This document shows positions 43,597 to 52,465 of a DNA stretch of 64,000 bases, in pieces. Each line of letters opens with the position of its first letter. The first letter of the stretch is position 1. Both the position numbers and the translations under genes were made by a program. The notes beneath the pieces were generated by a model that was given only the letters and a program-made list of their open reading frames with translations, was not told where the DNA came from and searched no databases. The stretch is from Hymenobacter psychrophilus (GTDB lineage Bacteria; Bacteroidota; Bacteroidia; Cytophagales; Hymenobacteraceae), in the NCBI RefSeq assembly GCF_900107135.1, contig NZ_FNOV01000003.1, forward strand, positions 62,001-126,000. Direction: 5' to 3'.

Positions 43597-44298
43597 GTGT
43601 TAGTTTGCCTGTTGATGCTGTTTCCTCCTCCCCTGTCACCCGCTGGTCGTGTTCGTTTTCTGTTGCTGCTGGCGCCACTGCTGCTGCTGGCGGGGCTGGC
43701 GGCGGGGCAGGTGCGCGTAACGGGCCGTATTTCGGAGGAAGGCTCTCGCCGGCCCATTCCCGGGGCCTCGATAACGGTGCGGCGCACCCAGCTGGCCGTG
43801 GTAGCCGACGCCAGCGGCGACTTCGGCGTAACGGCCCAGCGCACCGATACCCTTATTTTCCGGGCCGTGGGCTTCAAGGCCCGGCAGCTGCCGCTGGGTG
43901 GCACCGGCCTCTCGCAGCTGGTGGTCCAGATTCGGCTGCGGCCCGATACAGTGCAGCTGGGCGAGGTGCGCATCACCGAAGGCCGGCCCGATCAGGAACT
44001 CATCGACCGGGCATTGCGCAATATCAAGCGGCCCAGCACTGCTCCTACCAGCGCCGTGAAGCGCCCGCCCGCCCCGAAGCCCATGTTCCCCGTCGATTCG
44101 GCAGCTCCCAAGGCCCCTACTCCCACCCTGGCCAGCCCTGTCAGCCTGCTGTACGAGAAGTTTTCCAGAGCCGGCAAGGAACGGGAGAAGATGCGGGAAA
44201 TTGAGGCGGAAGAAGCCGCTCAGCAAGCCGCCAAAAAAGCCCTGCAGGAACGCCGCCGCTACAACCGCAACTTCAAGGATAACCGCGGCTACGAATAA
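43597..44298 (+). CDS. CarboxypepD_reg-like (TonB-receptor plug-associated) domain protein
   Basis: The product of 233 residues from GTG (227 from the ATG at 43615) has a signal peptide (FLLLLAPLLLLAGLAAG). It then has the carboxypeptidase-regulatory-like beta-sandwich VRVTGRISEEGSRRPIPGASITV, DASGDFGVTAQRTDTLIFRAVGF and LRPDTVQLGEVRI. The second half is Pro-rich and then a highly charged helix (REKMREIEAEEAAQQAAKKALQ). Such domains begin SusC-like receptors but also occur alone, as here. Location is the periplasm or outer membrane; function is unknown. Confidence 0.78.
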   Translation: MLVCLLMLFPPPLSPAGRVRFLLLLAPLLLLAGLAAGQVRVTGRISEEGSRRPIPGASITVRRTQLAVVADASGDFGVTAQRTDTLIFRAVGFKARQLPLGGTGLSQLVVQIRLRPDTVQLGEVRITEGRPDQELIDRALRNIKRPSTAPTSAVKRPPAPKPMFPVDSAAPKAPTPTLASPVSLLYEKFSRAGKEREKMREIEAEEAAQQAAKKALQERRRYNRNFKDNRGYE

Positions 44299-44458
44299 GG
44301 CCTGGGGCTGCATTAGTGAATGAACTGGGGAAACCGGGTTTTCGGGAGTTGATATTCGGATGCTTACTGGATAGGTTGGTTTTTGGCCGCCAGCGCCTTT
44401 TCTGCCGTATGCCTTCTGAAACGTCCTCTCAGGTCCAACTAGCACCCACGCCTCCGTT

Positions 44459-45376
44459 ATGCGAATCGGTTACCCCTGCGTCAACGAAACGCTCGACTGC
44501 ACTTCTACCAGCACCTTTCGACTAGCTTCTTACACCGATGAGCGCCTGGAGCTGACGGTGGCCAACAACCTGCGCTGCCTGCTTCAGATTTTGGAGTGGA
44601 ATGTAGCCCACGGGCTGCTGTTCTTCCGCATTGGCTCGGGCGTAGTGCCCTTCGGCTCCCACCCCATCAACACTTTCCCCTGGCAGACGCGCTTTGCGGC
44701 CGAGTTCCGGGCCATTGGCGACTATGTGCAAGCCCACAGCCTGCGCATCTCGTTTCATCCCGACCAGTTTGTGGTGCTCAACTCGCCCGATGCCAGTATT
44801 GTGGAGCGTAGCGTGCAGGAGTTGGTGTACCAGGGCTCGATGCTGGATCTGATGGGCCTCGACTCTACCCACAAGCTCCAGATCCACGTCGGCGGCCTCT
44901 ACAACGACCGGGAACTAGCCATCAGCCGCTTTATTGCCACGTATCAGCGCCTGCCCGAAGCCGTGCGCGTCCGCCTGGTTATCGAAAACGACGACCGCCT
45001 GTTCAGCCTGCACGACTGCCTGCGGGTGCACGCGGCGGTGGGCATTCCGGTGCTGTTCGACAACTTCCACCACGAATGCCTTAACCACGGCGAAACCATG
45101 GCCGAGGCCCTGCGCCTGGCCGCCGCCACCTGGCACCCCACCCGCGACGGCGTGATGATGATGGACTACAGCTCGCAGGCTCCCGGTGAGCGCAAAGGCA
45201 AGCACACGCCCACCCTTGAAGACAACCTGTTCGAGGGTTTTCTGCGTGACCTTGGCGACCTGGATGTGGATATTATGCTCGAAATCAAGGATAAAGAGGC
45301 CAGCGCCCACCGCGCCTGCGCCACCCTGCGCGGGGCCGGCCTGCTGCCCGGTGTACCGGCTCCGGCGGCAACCTGA
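44459..45376 (+). CDS. uvsE: UV DNA damage endonuclease
   Basis: The 305-residue TIM-barrel protein matches UvsE/UvdE. It begins RIGYPCVNETLDCTSTSTFR and has LLFFRIGSGVVPFGSH, RISFHPDQFVVLNSP, LVIENDDRLFS, PVLFDNFHHECLNHG and DIMLEIKDKEASA, covering the metal ligands. It nicks DNA 5' of UV photoproducts and other lesions, an alternative to UvrABC. It appears to be monocistronic; a small hypothetical gene follows 74 bp downstream on the same strand. Confidence 0.93.
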   Translation: MRIGYPCVNETLDCTSTSTFRLASYTDERLELTVANNLRCLLQILEWNVAHGLLFFRIGSGVVPFGSHPINTFPWQTRFAAEFRAIGDYVQAHSLRISFHPDQFVVLNSPDASIVERSVQELVYQGSMLDLMGLDSTHKLQIHVGGLYNDRELAISRFIATYQRLPEAVRVRLVIENDDRLFSLHDCLRVHAAVGIPVLFDNFHHECLNHGETMAEALRLAAATWHPTRDGVMMMDYSSQAPGERKGKHTPTLEDNLFEGFLRDLGDLDVDIMLEIKDKEASAHRACATLRGAGLLPGVPAPAAT

Positions 45377-45450
45377 CCTTTGGCGCCACTTTTTACGTAA
45401 GCCTACCTGCCCCTTGGGCTATCTGTTTTTTTTCCTGATTTTTCTTTCCT

Positions 45451-45798
45451 ATGATTTTCACCGACCTGCTCAACGCCACTACCCACTCCCTCAGCAACGG
45501 TCTCACCGGCATCCCGCTCAGCGCGGCCATGGACAACACCGAAACCTGGCAGCAGCACCTGCTGCAAAGCGGCGAGCCCCGCCTCCAGGATATCGGCCGC
45601 GAAATTGGCAACCTGCAGTCGTTGCTAAGCGAGGGCGACATGGGCCTGAATGCCCCGGCCATTGGCCGTTCGCTAAGCATGCTGGCCTCGCAGACTGCCG
45701 AGGCTGCCAACACAGCCCCCACCGAAATCCGCGCCAGCCTGACAAACCTCTCTGACTTGCTGCTGCGCGCCGGCGGCCAACTGGAGCAGAAAGCCTAG
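45451..45798 (+). CDS. small hypothetical helical protein
   Basis: The 115-residue protein is mainly helical with no signal (QDIGREIGNLQSLLSEGDM and a C-terminal LTNLSDLLLRAGGQL). The family is not recognised. The start ATG follows an AT-rich stretch, and a terminator follows 20 bp after the stop. Confidence 0.6.
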   Translation: MIFTDLLNATTHSLSNGLTGIPLSAAMDNTETWQQHLLQSGEPRLQDIGREIGNLQSLLSEGDMGLNAPAIGRSLSMLASQTAEAANTAPTEIRASLTNLSDLLLRAGGQLEQKA

Positions 45799-45817
45799 GA
45801 CCATCCTCTTCGAGCAT

Positions 45818-45854
45818 AAAAAAGCCGGCCCGCATGATGCGGGCCGGCTTTTTT
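45818..45854. terminator. bidirectional terminator
   Basis: AAAAAAGCCGGCCCGCAT pairs with ATGCGGGCCGGCTTTTTT almost without a loop. It lies between two convergent genes. Confidence 0.9.
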
Positions 45855-45878
45855 ACGTCTGGCTAGTGCGGGCACCAG

Positions 45879-46253
45879 CTATCTGATTGGGTTGGTGTTG
45901 CGCGGCGCGTTGGTCCGGCGGGTCGAGCGCTTGGTCGTCGTCGTTGTGCGGGTATTGCGGGGCTCCGTGGTCGTCATGGTGGAGGTGCGGCGCTCGGCAT
46001 CCATGGTCGTGCGGCTCTCCACGGCCGGGGTCTGGTCCATGGTTCCAACGCTGGTTTGCGTGGGGTTGGTGGTAGTGGGTGTGCGCTGGTCGAGCGTGCC
46101 GGGGTTGGTTGTCGGGTTGGCCGGGTTGGGTACCGGGGTTGTCGATTGGTTCAGCGTACCGCTCCGGGTGGCTCCGGTGTTCATGGTCTGGGCCGAGGCG
46201 GCCGTGGCCGTACCCACAAACAGGGCAGCGGCCAGCAGGAAATTCAGTTTCAT
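45879..46253 (-). CDS. small exported Thr-rich low-complexity protein
   Basis: The 124-residue product has a signal peptide (LNFLLAAALFVGTATAASAQ) followed by low-complexity sequence dominated by Thr, Pro and Asn, then Arg and Thr (RNTRTTTTTKRST). Repeated GTLDQ/GTMDQ/GTLNQ words occur. It is probably secreted to the periplasm. No family is recognised and the exact function is unknown. Confidence 0.6.
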   Translation of the reverse strand: MKLNFLLAAALFVGTATAASAQTMNTGATRSGTLNQSTTPVPNPANPTTNPGTLDQRTPTTTNPTQTSVGTMDQTPAVESRTTMDAERRTSTMTTTEPRNTRTTTTTKRSTRRTNAPRNTNPIR

Positions 46254-46415
46254 AGGAAAGAAATGTAGCGTTAAGGATAGCCTGACTCCGAATGGAGCTG
46301 CTGCCGGAGTATACGTCTGGGGTTACGCGAGAGCCAGAAAAGCCTGAATTTTTAACCTCTATAAATCACTATATAACAATCTTTTATCAGCTCTAAACGG
46401 TTGATTCAGGGCAAA

Positions 46416-46451
46416 CAAAAAACCCCGCCGGCCGAGGCCTGCGGGGTTTTT
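46416..46451 (-). terminator. terminator after the tmRNA gene
   Basis: AACCCCGCC...GGCGGGGTT-type stem (AAAACCCCGC with GCGGGGTTTTT) lies about 15 bp beyond the tmRNA 3' end, with a T-run on the reverse strand. Confidence 0.85.
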
Positions 46452-46466
46452 CACATCGTTCAGAAG

Positions 46467-46835
46467 TGGAGCTGCAGAGATTCGAACTCTGGTCCAGACA
46501 AGGAAAACGTCGAGCTTTCTACGTGTGTATCTATGCTTGGATTGTCGAAGGAAACCAGGCGCACATCAGGCCTTTGATTTCCCCTTATCTGTTTGAGTTT
46601 CGCCCGCGGGTCACAGCTCCCCACGAACTATCCTAACTGCTTTCGACGCCCCGAACTCACCCGTGAGCAGGAAGACGGATGCGGGACGATGACATTACTT
46701 AGTACCTAGACTAAGCAGCCATGGCGTAGCTATACTCGCCAGTTGTGTTTTGGACGGCTTTTTTTACGGGAGATTCATCCAACTCCCGACACGCTTACTC
46801 GCGCAGTGCACGAGCTGTCAATTCCGGTCAGCCCC
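46467..46835 (-). ncRNA. ssrA: transfer-messenger RNA, tag GEYSYAMAA
   Basis: The reverse strand starts GGGGCTGACCGGAATTGACA and ends GAGTTCGAATCTCTGCAGCTCCA, so the ends form the tRNA-like acceptor arm (GGGGCTG with CAGCTCC) and T-arm. CCA is not fully encoded. In the middle the mRNA-like part reads GGC GAG TAT AGC TAC GCC ATG GCT GCT TAG. The tag is therefore GEYSYAMAA, of the same type as other Cytophagales tags that end SYAMAA. The RNA is 369 bases. It rescues stalled ribosomes with SmpB. Confidence 0.97.
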
Positions 46836-46992
46836 AGTTGTGAAAGAACGATGTCCGCCACGAGTGGCGGGGTGCAAATATACGCACGTTGCAGTAGAAA
46901 CGTTGTAAGAGGGCAAAAATGTTCCATTGGTTTTGAGAGCCGGCCAGCCATAATGACACGACAGCAGCCTTCCAAAGCCGGGCTTTTCGGGG

Positions 46993-47000
46993 TAACTTTG
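46993..47000 (+). promoter_or_regulatory. candidate -7 box TAACTTTG for dnaX
   Basis: TAACTTTG matches TAnnTTTG exactly, with the ATG only 12 bp further on. The transcript would therefore have a leader of only about five bases, nearly leaderless. Confidence 0.55.
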
Positions 47001-47011
47001 TGGGAAGACCT

Positions 47012-49180
47012 ATGGAGAATTTCGTTGTTTCGGCCCGCAAGTACCGCCCGGCCACGTTCAGGAGCGTGGTGGGGCAGCAGCACGTTACCACCACGCTGCA
47101 AAACGCCATTGCCTCGCAGCATCTGGCTCAGGCGTTCCTGTTCTGCGGCCCGCGGGGCGTGGGCAAAACCACCTGCGCCCGCATCTTGGCCAAAACCATC
47201 AACTGCGAGTTCGTGGAGGAACACGTGCGCCTGGGCCGGCCCATATCGGAGCTCATCCAGTCCCAGCCCGACATCGTGCCCGAGGCGCTGCTAACGGCCG
47301 CCGACCCCGACAATACGCCCTTCGATTTGGAAGCCTGCGGTAAATGCGGCTCCTGCCGCGCCTTTCAGGAAAACGCGTCCTTCAATGTGCACGAGCTGGA
47401 TGCGGCTTCCAACAACTCGGTGGAGGACATTCGCAGCCTCGTGGAGCAGGTGCGCTATGCCCCCCAGCAGGGCCGCTATAAAGTGTACATCATTGATGAG
47501 GTGCACATGCTCTCGAACGCGGCCTTCAACGCGTTTCTCAAAACGCTGGAGGAGCCGCCAAGCTACGCCATCTTCATTCTGGCCACCACCGAGCGCCACA
47601 AAATCATTCCCACCATCCTGTCGCGCTGCCAGGTATTCGACTTCAACCGGATTAAGGTGGACGACATTCGGGGGCATTTGCGCTATGTGGCTACCCAGGA
47701 GCAGATTACGGCCGAGGACGACGCCCTGCACCTGCTGGCCCAGAAGGCCGACGGCGGCCTGCGCGACGCGCTGAGCATGTTCGACCAGATGGTCACGTTT
47801 TCGGGCCAGAATCTGCGCTACCAGGATGTAATTCAGAACCTGCACATTCTGGATTATGAATACTATTTCCGGCTGACTGATGCGTTGCTGACCGAGAACC
47901 TGAGCGCCACGCTGCTGCTGCTGGAAGAGGTGATGCAGAACGGCTTCGACCTGCACAACTTCGTGGTGGGCGCGGCTGAGCACCTGCGCGGCCTGCTCGT
48001 GTGCAAGGATGCCGTAACGGTGCAGCTGCTGGAAGTGTCCGACAACATCCGGGCGCGCTACGTGCAGCAGGCCCAGGCGGCCCCGCTGGCCTTTCTGCTT
48101 TCGGGCCTTAACCTGGTCAGCCTCTGCGACCGGGAGTTCAAGCAGGCCAAAAACCAGCGCCTGCACGTCGAGCTGATGCTTATGAAGCTGGCCTATCTGA
48201 ACGGGGCCGTGCAGTTTGCCCGCGACCTGAGCGCCGGCCCGGCCGCCTCGCCTGGTAACGGCGAGGCGAAAAAAAAAAGTAGCGTAAGCCCCCAAGCTCC
48301 CTCCACAGCTGCGCCCGCAGCCCCTAGCGGCCAGTTGGTCGCCGACGGTACCGCCGAAGCGCCCGCCGCCTACGCCACGGCCCCGGCGAATCAGCCCACC
48401 CTGAGCACCAGCAACGAAGCACTAAGCACCGAAAACCTGGCCCACGGCCCCGCCGACCCGCAGCCCATCGTGCCGGTGGAAAGTGGCGTGGAGGAGCTGC
48501 ACGACACGCCCAGCATCGAGGACGAAACGGCCACCCAGGTGCCCACCACCAGCCAGCTACGCGATACGGTACCGCACATTGAAACCGGCCGGCCCAGCAT
48601 TGCGGGCCACGAGCCGGGCCAGACGCCCGTAACGGCCGCCCCGCTGCCCCCGCCCATCCCGAAACCCGGCATGCCCCCGATGGGCAAGCCCCTGGGTCTC
48701 GGCACCAAATTACCTGGCCTGGGCAGCCTGAACGCCATGAAGGCCCAACTGGCCGAGCAGGCCGCCGCCGGTAAAGCCACCACCGACGCCGAACCCAGCG
48801 GCCCCGTAACCGGCTTACCTGCCGTCGACGATGCCAAGCTGCAACGCGCCTGGAAGGAGCTGACCGAGGAGCGCAAGGCCGGCAGCATGATGCACTACAG
48901 CATCCTCAACCGCCCGGTGCAGGCCAACGAGCAGCACGTTATTCTGCTGACCGTGGATAACCCCGTGCAGGAAGACCAGTTCAACGACTTCCGGGGGGAA
49001 TTTGTGACCGAGTTGCGCCGCCGCACCGGCTACCCGCGCCTGAACGTGCAGGTAAGCATTGTAGAGCGCCAGGAAACCGGCCGCAAGCTCTATACTGCCA
49101 CCGACAAGCTGGAATACCTGACCGAGAAGTATCCCATGCTGGCCGAGATGAAGCAGCGCCTGGGACTCGACGCCGACTAG
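47012..49180 (+). CDS. dnaX: DNA polymerase III subunits tau and gamma
   Basis: The 722-residue protein has Walker A GPRGVGKT (46-53), Walker B IIDEVHML, the SRC motif in LSRCQVFDF and the zinc module C65 ... C109-x2-C112-x2-C115. Between C65 and C109 is about 35 residues more than in E. coli. After the clamp-loader domain III (to about 370) is a Pro/Ala-rich linker, then a C-terminal tau domain. At codons 420-423 a run of ten A (48269-48278) is followed in the -1 frame by AAG TAG and in the +1 frame by GTA GCG TAA. Slippage would give a gamma-like protein of about 423 residues. Start ATG at 47012. Confidence 0.95.
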   Translation: MENFVVSARKYRPATFRSVVGQQHVTTTLQNAIASQHLAQAFLFCGPRGVGKTTCARILAKTINCEFVEEHVRLGRPISELIQSQPDIVPEALLTAADPDNTPFDLEACGKCGSCRAFQENASFNVHELDAASNNSVEDIRSLVEQVRYAPQQGRYKVYIIDEVHMLSNAAFNAFLKTLEEPPSYAIFILATTERHKIIPTILSRCQVFDFNRIKVDDIRGHLRYVATQEQITAEDDALHLLAQKADGGLRDALSMFDQMVTFSGQNLRYQDVIQNLHILDYEYYFRLTDALLTENLSATLLLLEEVMQNGFDLHNFVVGAAEHLRGLLVCKDAVTVQLLEVSDNIRARYVQQAQAAPLAFLLSGLNLVSLCDREFKQAKNQRLHVELMLMKLAYLNGAVQFARDLSAGPAASPGNGEAKKKSSVSPQAPSTAAPAAPSGQLVADGTAEAPAAYATAPANQPTLSTSNEALSTENLAHGPADPQPIVPVESGVEELHDTPSIEDETATQVPTTSQLRDTVPHIETGRPSIAGHEPGQTPVTAAPLPPPIPKPGMPPMGKPLGLGTKLPGLGSLNAMKAQLAEQAAAGKATTDAEPSGPVTGLPAVDDAKLQRAWKELTEERKAGSMMHYSILNRPVQANEQHVILLTVDNPVQEDQFNDFRGEFVTELRRRTGYPRLNVQVSIVERQETGRKLYTATDKLEYLTEKYPMLAEMKQRLGLDAD
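48269..48278 (+). promoter_or_regulatory. A10 slippery tract in dnaX with nearby out-of-frame stops
   Basis: Ten consecutive A bases span codons 420-423. The -1 frame meets TAG at once and the +1 frame meets TAA two codons later. The position, just after the clamp-loader core, corresponds to the gamma end in E. coli. This fits programmed ribosomal or transcriptional slippage. Confidence 0.6.
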
Positions 49181-49186
49181 GCCACG

Positions 49187-49346
49187 AATTGGCGCAGATT
49201 TTAACGGATGGCGCGGATTTCGTAGCCGATTACAAAGGCCACCTGCATAGAGGTGGCTTTTTCGGTTCAAGCAAATGGGCGGCCGCTAGCTACTACACGG
49301 CGGGCCGTTCACGTAATCCGTGCAATCCGTTAAAATCCGCGCTAAT
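49187..49346. repeat. imperfect palindrome (GGATTTTAACGGATT type) around the dnaX terminator
   Basis: CGCAGATTTTAACGGATGGCG near 49193 pairs with the AATCCGTTAAAATCCGCG segment near 49325. This GCGGATTTTAACGGATT sequence is a common dispersed element in Bacteroidota genomes. A separate terminator stem lies inside. Confidence 0.7.
49236..49264 (+). terminator. terminator after dnaX
   Basis: GCCACCT pairs with AGGTGGC around a short loop, followed by TTTTT, 58 bp after the dnaX stop. Confidence 0.75.
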
Positions 49347-49425
49347 CCATGATCCTATAAGCAATTTTCCGCACTTGAAAGGCTGAACGGGTATCGACGG
49401 GCTTTTTATTCCCAGGGGGGACGCC

Positions 49426-49433
49426 TATCTTTG
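49426..49433 (+). promoter_or_regulatory. candidate -7 box TATCTTTG for the M16 peptidase gene
   Basis: TATCTTTG matches TAnnTTTG exactly and lies 44 bp before the GTG start. Confidence 0.5.
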
Positions 49434-49476
49434 AGTTTCTTATTATATCCTGCTCGCTTCCCGCCTCCCTTTCCTC

Positions 49477-52443
49477 GTGAGAAAACCCCTTCTGTTTTTT
49501 GTTCCGGCTCTGGCGGTCCTGGGCCTCACCCAGTGCCAATCCGGCAAAACCGCGGTTTCGGCCACGGCTACCACCGAAGCCACCGTTACGCCTCAGCAGA
49601 AGGAGTACAAGTACCAGACCGTGGAAGGCGACCCGCTCCAGGCCCGCATCTACACCCTCGATAACGGCCTGACGGTTTATTTGTCGGATTACAAGGACGC
49701 CCCGCGCATCCAGACCTACCTGGCCGTGCGGGCGGGCTCGAAGAACGACCCGGCCACCGCCACCGGCCTGGCTCACTACCTGGAGCACATGGTGTTCAAG
49801 GGCACCTCGCACTTGGGCACCCAGAACTGGGCCCAGGAAAAGCCCGAGCTGGCCAAGATTGAAGCCCTCTACGAGCAGTACCGTGCCCAGCGCGACAACC
49901 CCGCCGCCCGCCAGAAGACCTACCACCAGATTGATTCGATTTCGGGCGTGGCGGCCAAATACGCCGTAGCCAACGAGTACGACAAGGTGATGGGTGCCAT
50001 CGGCTCGAAGGGCTCTAACGCCTACACGTCGGTCGAGCAGACGGTGTACCAGGAGGACATTCCGAGCAACCAGATCGAGAAGTGGGCCGCTATTCAGAGC
50101 GAGCGGCTGGGCGAGATGGTACCGCGCCTGTTCCATACCGAGCTGGAAGCGGTGTACGAGGAGAAGAACCGCGGCCTCGACAACGACTTCAGCAAGGAGT
50201 ACGAGGCTTTGAACCGCACGCTGTACAAGCAGCATCAGTACGGCACCCAGACCACCATCGGCACCATCGAGCACCTGCAAAACCCGTCTATCACGGAAAT
50301 CAAGGCGTATTTCGATAAGTACTACGTGCCCAACAACGTGGCACTGACGCTGAGCGGCGACCTGGACTACGACCAGACCATCCGCATCATTGACAAGTAC
50401 TTTGGCCAGTTGAAATCGAAGCCGGTACCCGCGTTTACCGTGGCCCAGGAAGCCCCGATAACGGCCCCGGTGGTGACGAAGATTGTGGGACCGAGTGCCG
50501 AGAACGTAATGCTGGGCTTCCGGTTTCCGGGCACCAACACGCCCGACGCGCTGGCACTACGCATGATCGATAAGATTCTGACCAACGGCCAGGCCGGCCT
50601 GATCGACCTCAACCTCAACCAGCAGCAGAAGGTGTTGCAGGCCGCCTCGTTTACCGACCTCAACAACGACTACTCCTCGCACGTGCTCTACGCCACGCCC
50701 CGGCAGGGCCAGAAGCTGGAGGAAGTGCGCGACTTGCTGCTGGGCCAACTGGAGAAAGTAAAGAAGGGCGACTTTCCGGAGTGGCTGATTCCGGCCATCA
50801 TCAACAACGAGCAGCTCCAGCGTACCAAGAGCTACGAGAGCAACGAGGCCCGCGCCGGCGCCTTCGTAGCCGCCTTCGTGGCCCGCACCGACTGGAAGGA
50901 CTATTTGCAGCAGTTCGAGGACTTCGGGAAACTGACCAAGGCCGACGTGATGCGGGTGGCCCAGCAGTACTATGGCCCCGGCTACGCCCTGATTTACAAG
51001 CGCACCGGCGAAGACTCCAACAAGGTGAAAGTGGTGAAGCCCGCCATTACGCCCGTGCCCGTGAACCGCGAGGTAGCCTCCGACTTCTACAAGCAGGTAA
51101 CGGCCTTGCCCAACCCGGAGCTGCAGCCGGTGTTCATCGATTACAAGCAGGATATCAAGGAAACCAAGCTCGCCTCGGGCATCCCGGTCTACTACACCCA
51201 CAACGAGGAGAACAACCTCTTCAACCTGTACTACGTGCTCGATATGGGCACCAACACCGACCCGCGCCTCGGGTTGGCCACCGACTACCTGCAGTACCTG
51301 GGCACCGGCAAGTATTCGGCCGCCGAGCTGCAGCAGGAGTTTTACAAGCTGGGCTGCTCGTTCTCAGTAAACAGCGGCCAGGACCGTACGTTCGTAAGCC
51401 TGAGCGGCCTCGACAGCAACATGGAGCCCGCGTTGCAGCTGTTCGAGCAGCTGCTGCATGCACCCAAGCCCGACGCCGACGCCCTCAAAAACATGGTGGC
51501 CGGCGTGCTGAAAGGCCGCGCCGATGCCAAGCTCAACAAGGGCGTGATTTTGCAGCAGGCCATGGTGAACTACGCCAAGTACGGCGCGCAAAACCCCTTC
51601 ACCACCCAACTCAGCGAAAAGGAGCTCAAAGCCCTCAAGCCCGAGCAGCTCACCGCCGTCATCCAGAAGCTGCCGACTTTCCAGCACCGGGTGCTGTACT
51701 ATGGGCCGAAGCAGGAAGCCAGCCTGACCACCACGCTCAACAAGCTACACCAGACGCCGGCCAAGCTCACCCCCACGCCCGCCAGCAAGGATTTCACCGA
51801 GCAGCCGCTTCAGGACAAGAAAGTGTATTGGGTGGATTACAACATGGTGCAGGCCGAAATCCTGTTCCTGACCAAAGGGCCCGTGTTTGACAAGGGCCTC
51901 GTACCCACCACCAGCCTCTACAACGAGTATTTCGGCGGCAGCATGGGCAGCATCGTATTTCAGGAGCTACGCGAGAGCCAGGCGCTGGCTTACTCTGCAT
52001 CCTCACGCTTTTCTAATGCCGATAAGGTGGGCCGTAGCTCCTACAACATGAGCTACATCGGCACCCAGGCCGACAAGCTGCCCGAGGCCATGGCCGGCAT
52101 GAACACCCTGCTCAACGACATGCCCACGGCCGAAGCCAACCTGCAGATTGCCAAGGCTGCCATCCGCAACAGCATCGCCACCGAGCGCATCACCAAGTCC
52201 GACATCCTCTTCAGCTACGAGCAGGCCAAGCGCCTCGGTCTCGACTACGACCTGCGCCGCGACGTGTACGAGCAAACGGCCAACATGAGCTTCGCCGACC
52301 TGCTCAAGTTTCAGCAGGCCCGCGTGAAAGGCCAACCCCAGACCATCCTGGTTATCGGCTCCAAAGACCGCCTCAATTTCAAGGAGCTGGCCAAGTACGG
52401 CCAGGTTCAGCAGCTTACCCTAAAAGAGATTTTCGGGTATTAG
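49477..52443 (+). CDS. M16 family metallopeptidase, two-domain, probable lipoprotein
   Basis: The 988-residue protein starts with GTG and has a lipoprotein-like signal ending LTQC (Cys20). The inverted zinc motif is H100-x2-E103-H104 in AHYLEHMVF, with the distal ligand in EAVYEEKNR. A second, inactive M16 half occupies about residues 530-960. The size fits the double-domain periplasmic M16 peptidases of Bacteroidota. It digests peptides at the cell envelope. A long palindrome follows the stop. Confidence 0.9.
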   Translation: MRKPLLFFVPALAVLGLTQCQSGKTAVSATATTEATVTPQQKEYKYQTVEGDPLQARIYTLDNGLTVYLSDYKDAPRIQTYLAVRAGSKNDPATATGLAHYLEHMVFKGTSHLGTQNWAQEKPELAKIEALYEQYRAQRDNPAARQKTYHQIDSISGVAAKYAVANEYDKVMGAIGSKGSNAYTSVEQTVYQEDIPSNQIEKWAAIQSERLGEMVPRLFHTELEAVYEEKNRGLDNDFSKEYEALNRTLYKQHQYGTQTTIGTIEHLQNPSITEIKAYFDKYYVPNNVALTLSGDLDYDQTIRIIDKYFGQLKSKPVPAFTVAQEAPITAPVVTKIVGPSAENVMLGFRFPGTNTPDALALRMIDKILTNGQAGLIDLNLNQQQKVLQAASFTDLNNDYSSHVLYATPRQGQKLEEVRDLLLGQLEKVKKGDFPEWLIPAIINNEQLQRTKSYESNEARAGAFVAAFVARTDWKDYLQQFEDFGKLTKADVMRVAQQYYGPGYALIYKRTGEDSNKVKVVKPAITPVPVNREVASDFYKQVTALPNPELQPVFIDYKQDIKETKLASGIPVYYTHNEENNLFNLYYVLDMGTNTDPRLGLATDYLQYLGTGKYSAAELQQEFYKLGCSFSVNSGQDRTFVSLSGLDSNMEPALQLFEQLLHAPKPDADALKNMVAGVLKGRADAKLNKGVILQQAMVNYAKYGAQNPFTTQLSEKELKALKPEQLTAVIQKLPTFQHRVLYYGPKQEASLTTTLNKLHQTPAKLTPTPASKDFTEQPLQDKKVYWVDYNMVQAEILFLTKGPVFDKGLVPTTSLYNEYFGGSMGSIVFQELRESQALAYSASSRFSNADKVGRSSYNMSYIGTQADKLPEAMAGMNTLLNDMPTAEANLQIAKAAIRNSIATERITKSDILFSYEQAKRLGLDYDLRRDVYEQTANMSFADLLKFQQARVKGQPQTILVIGSKDRLNFKELAKYGQVQQLTLKEIFGY

Positions 52444-52465
52444 GGATGGCTAGAAGGAAAGAAAG

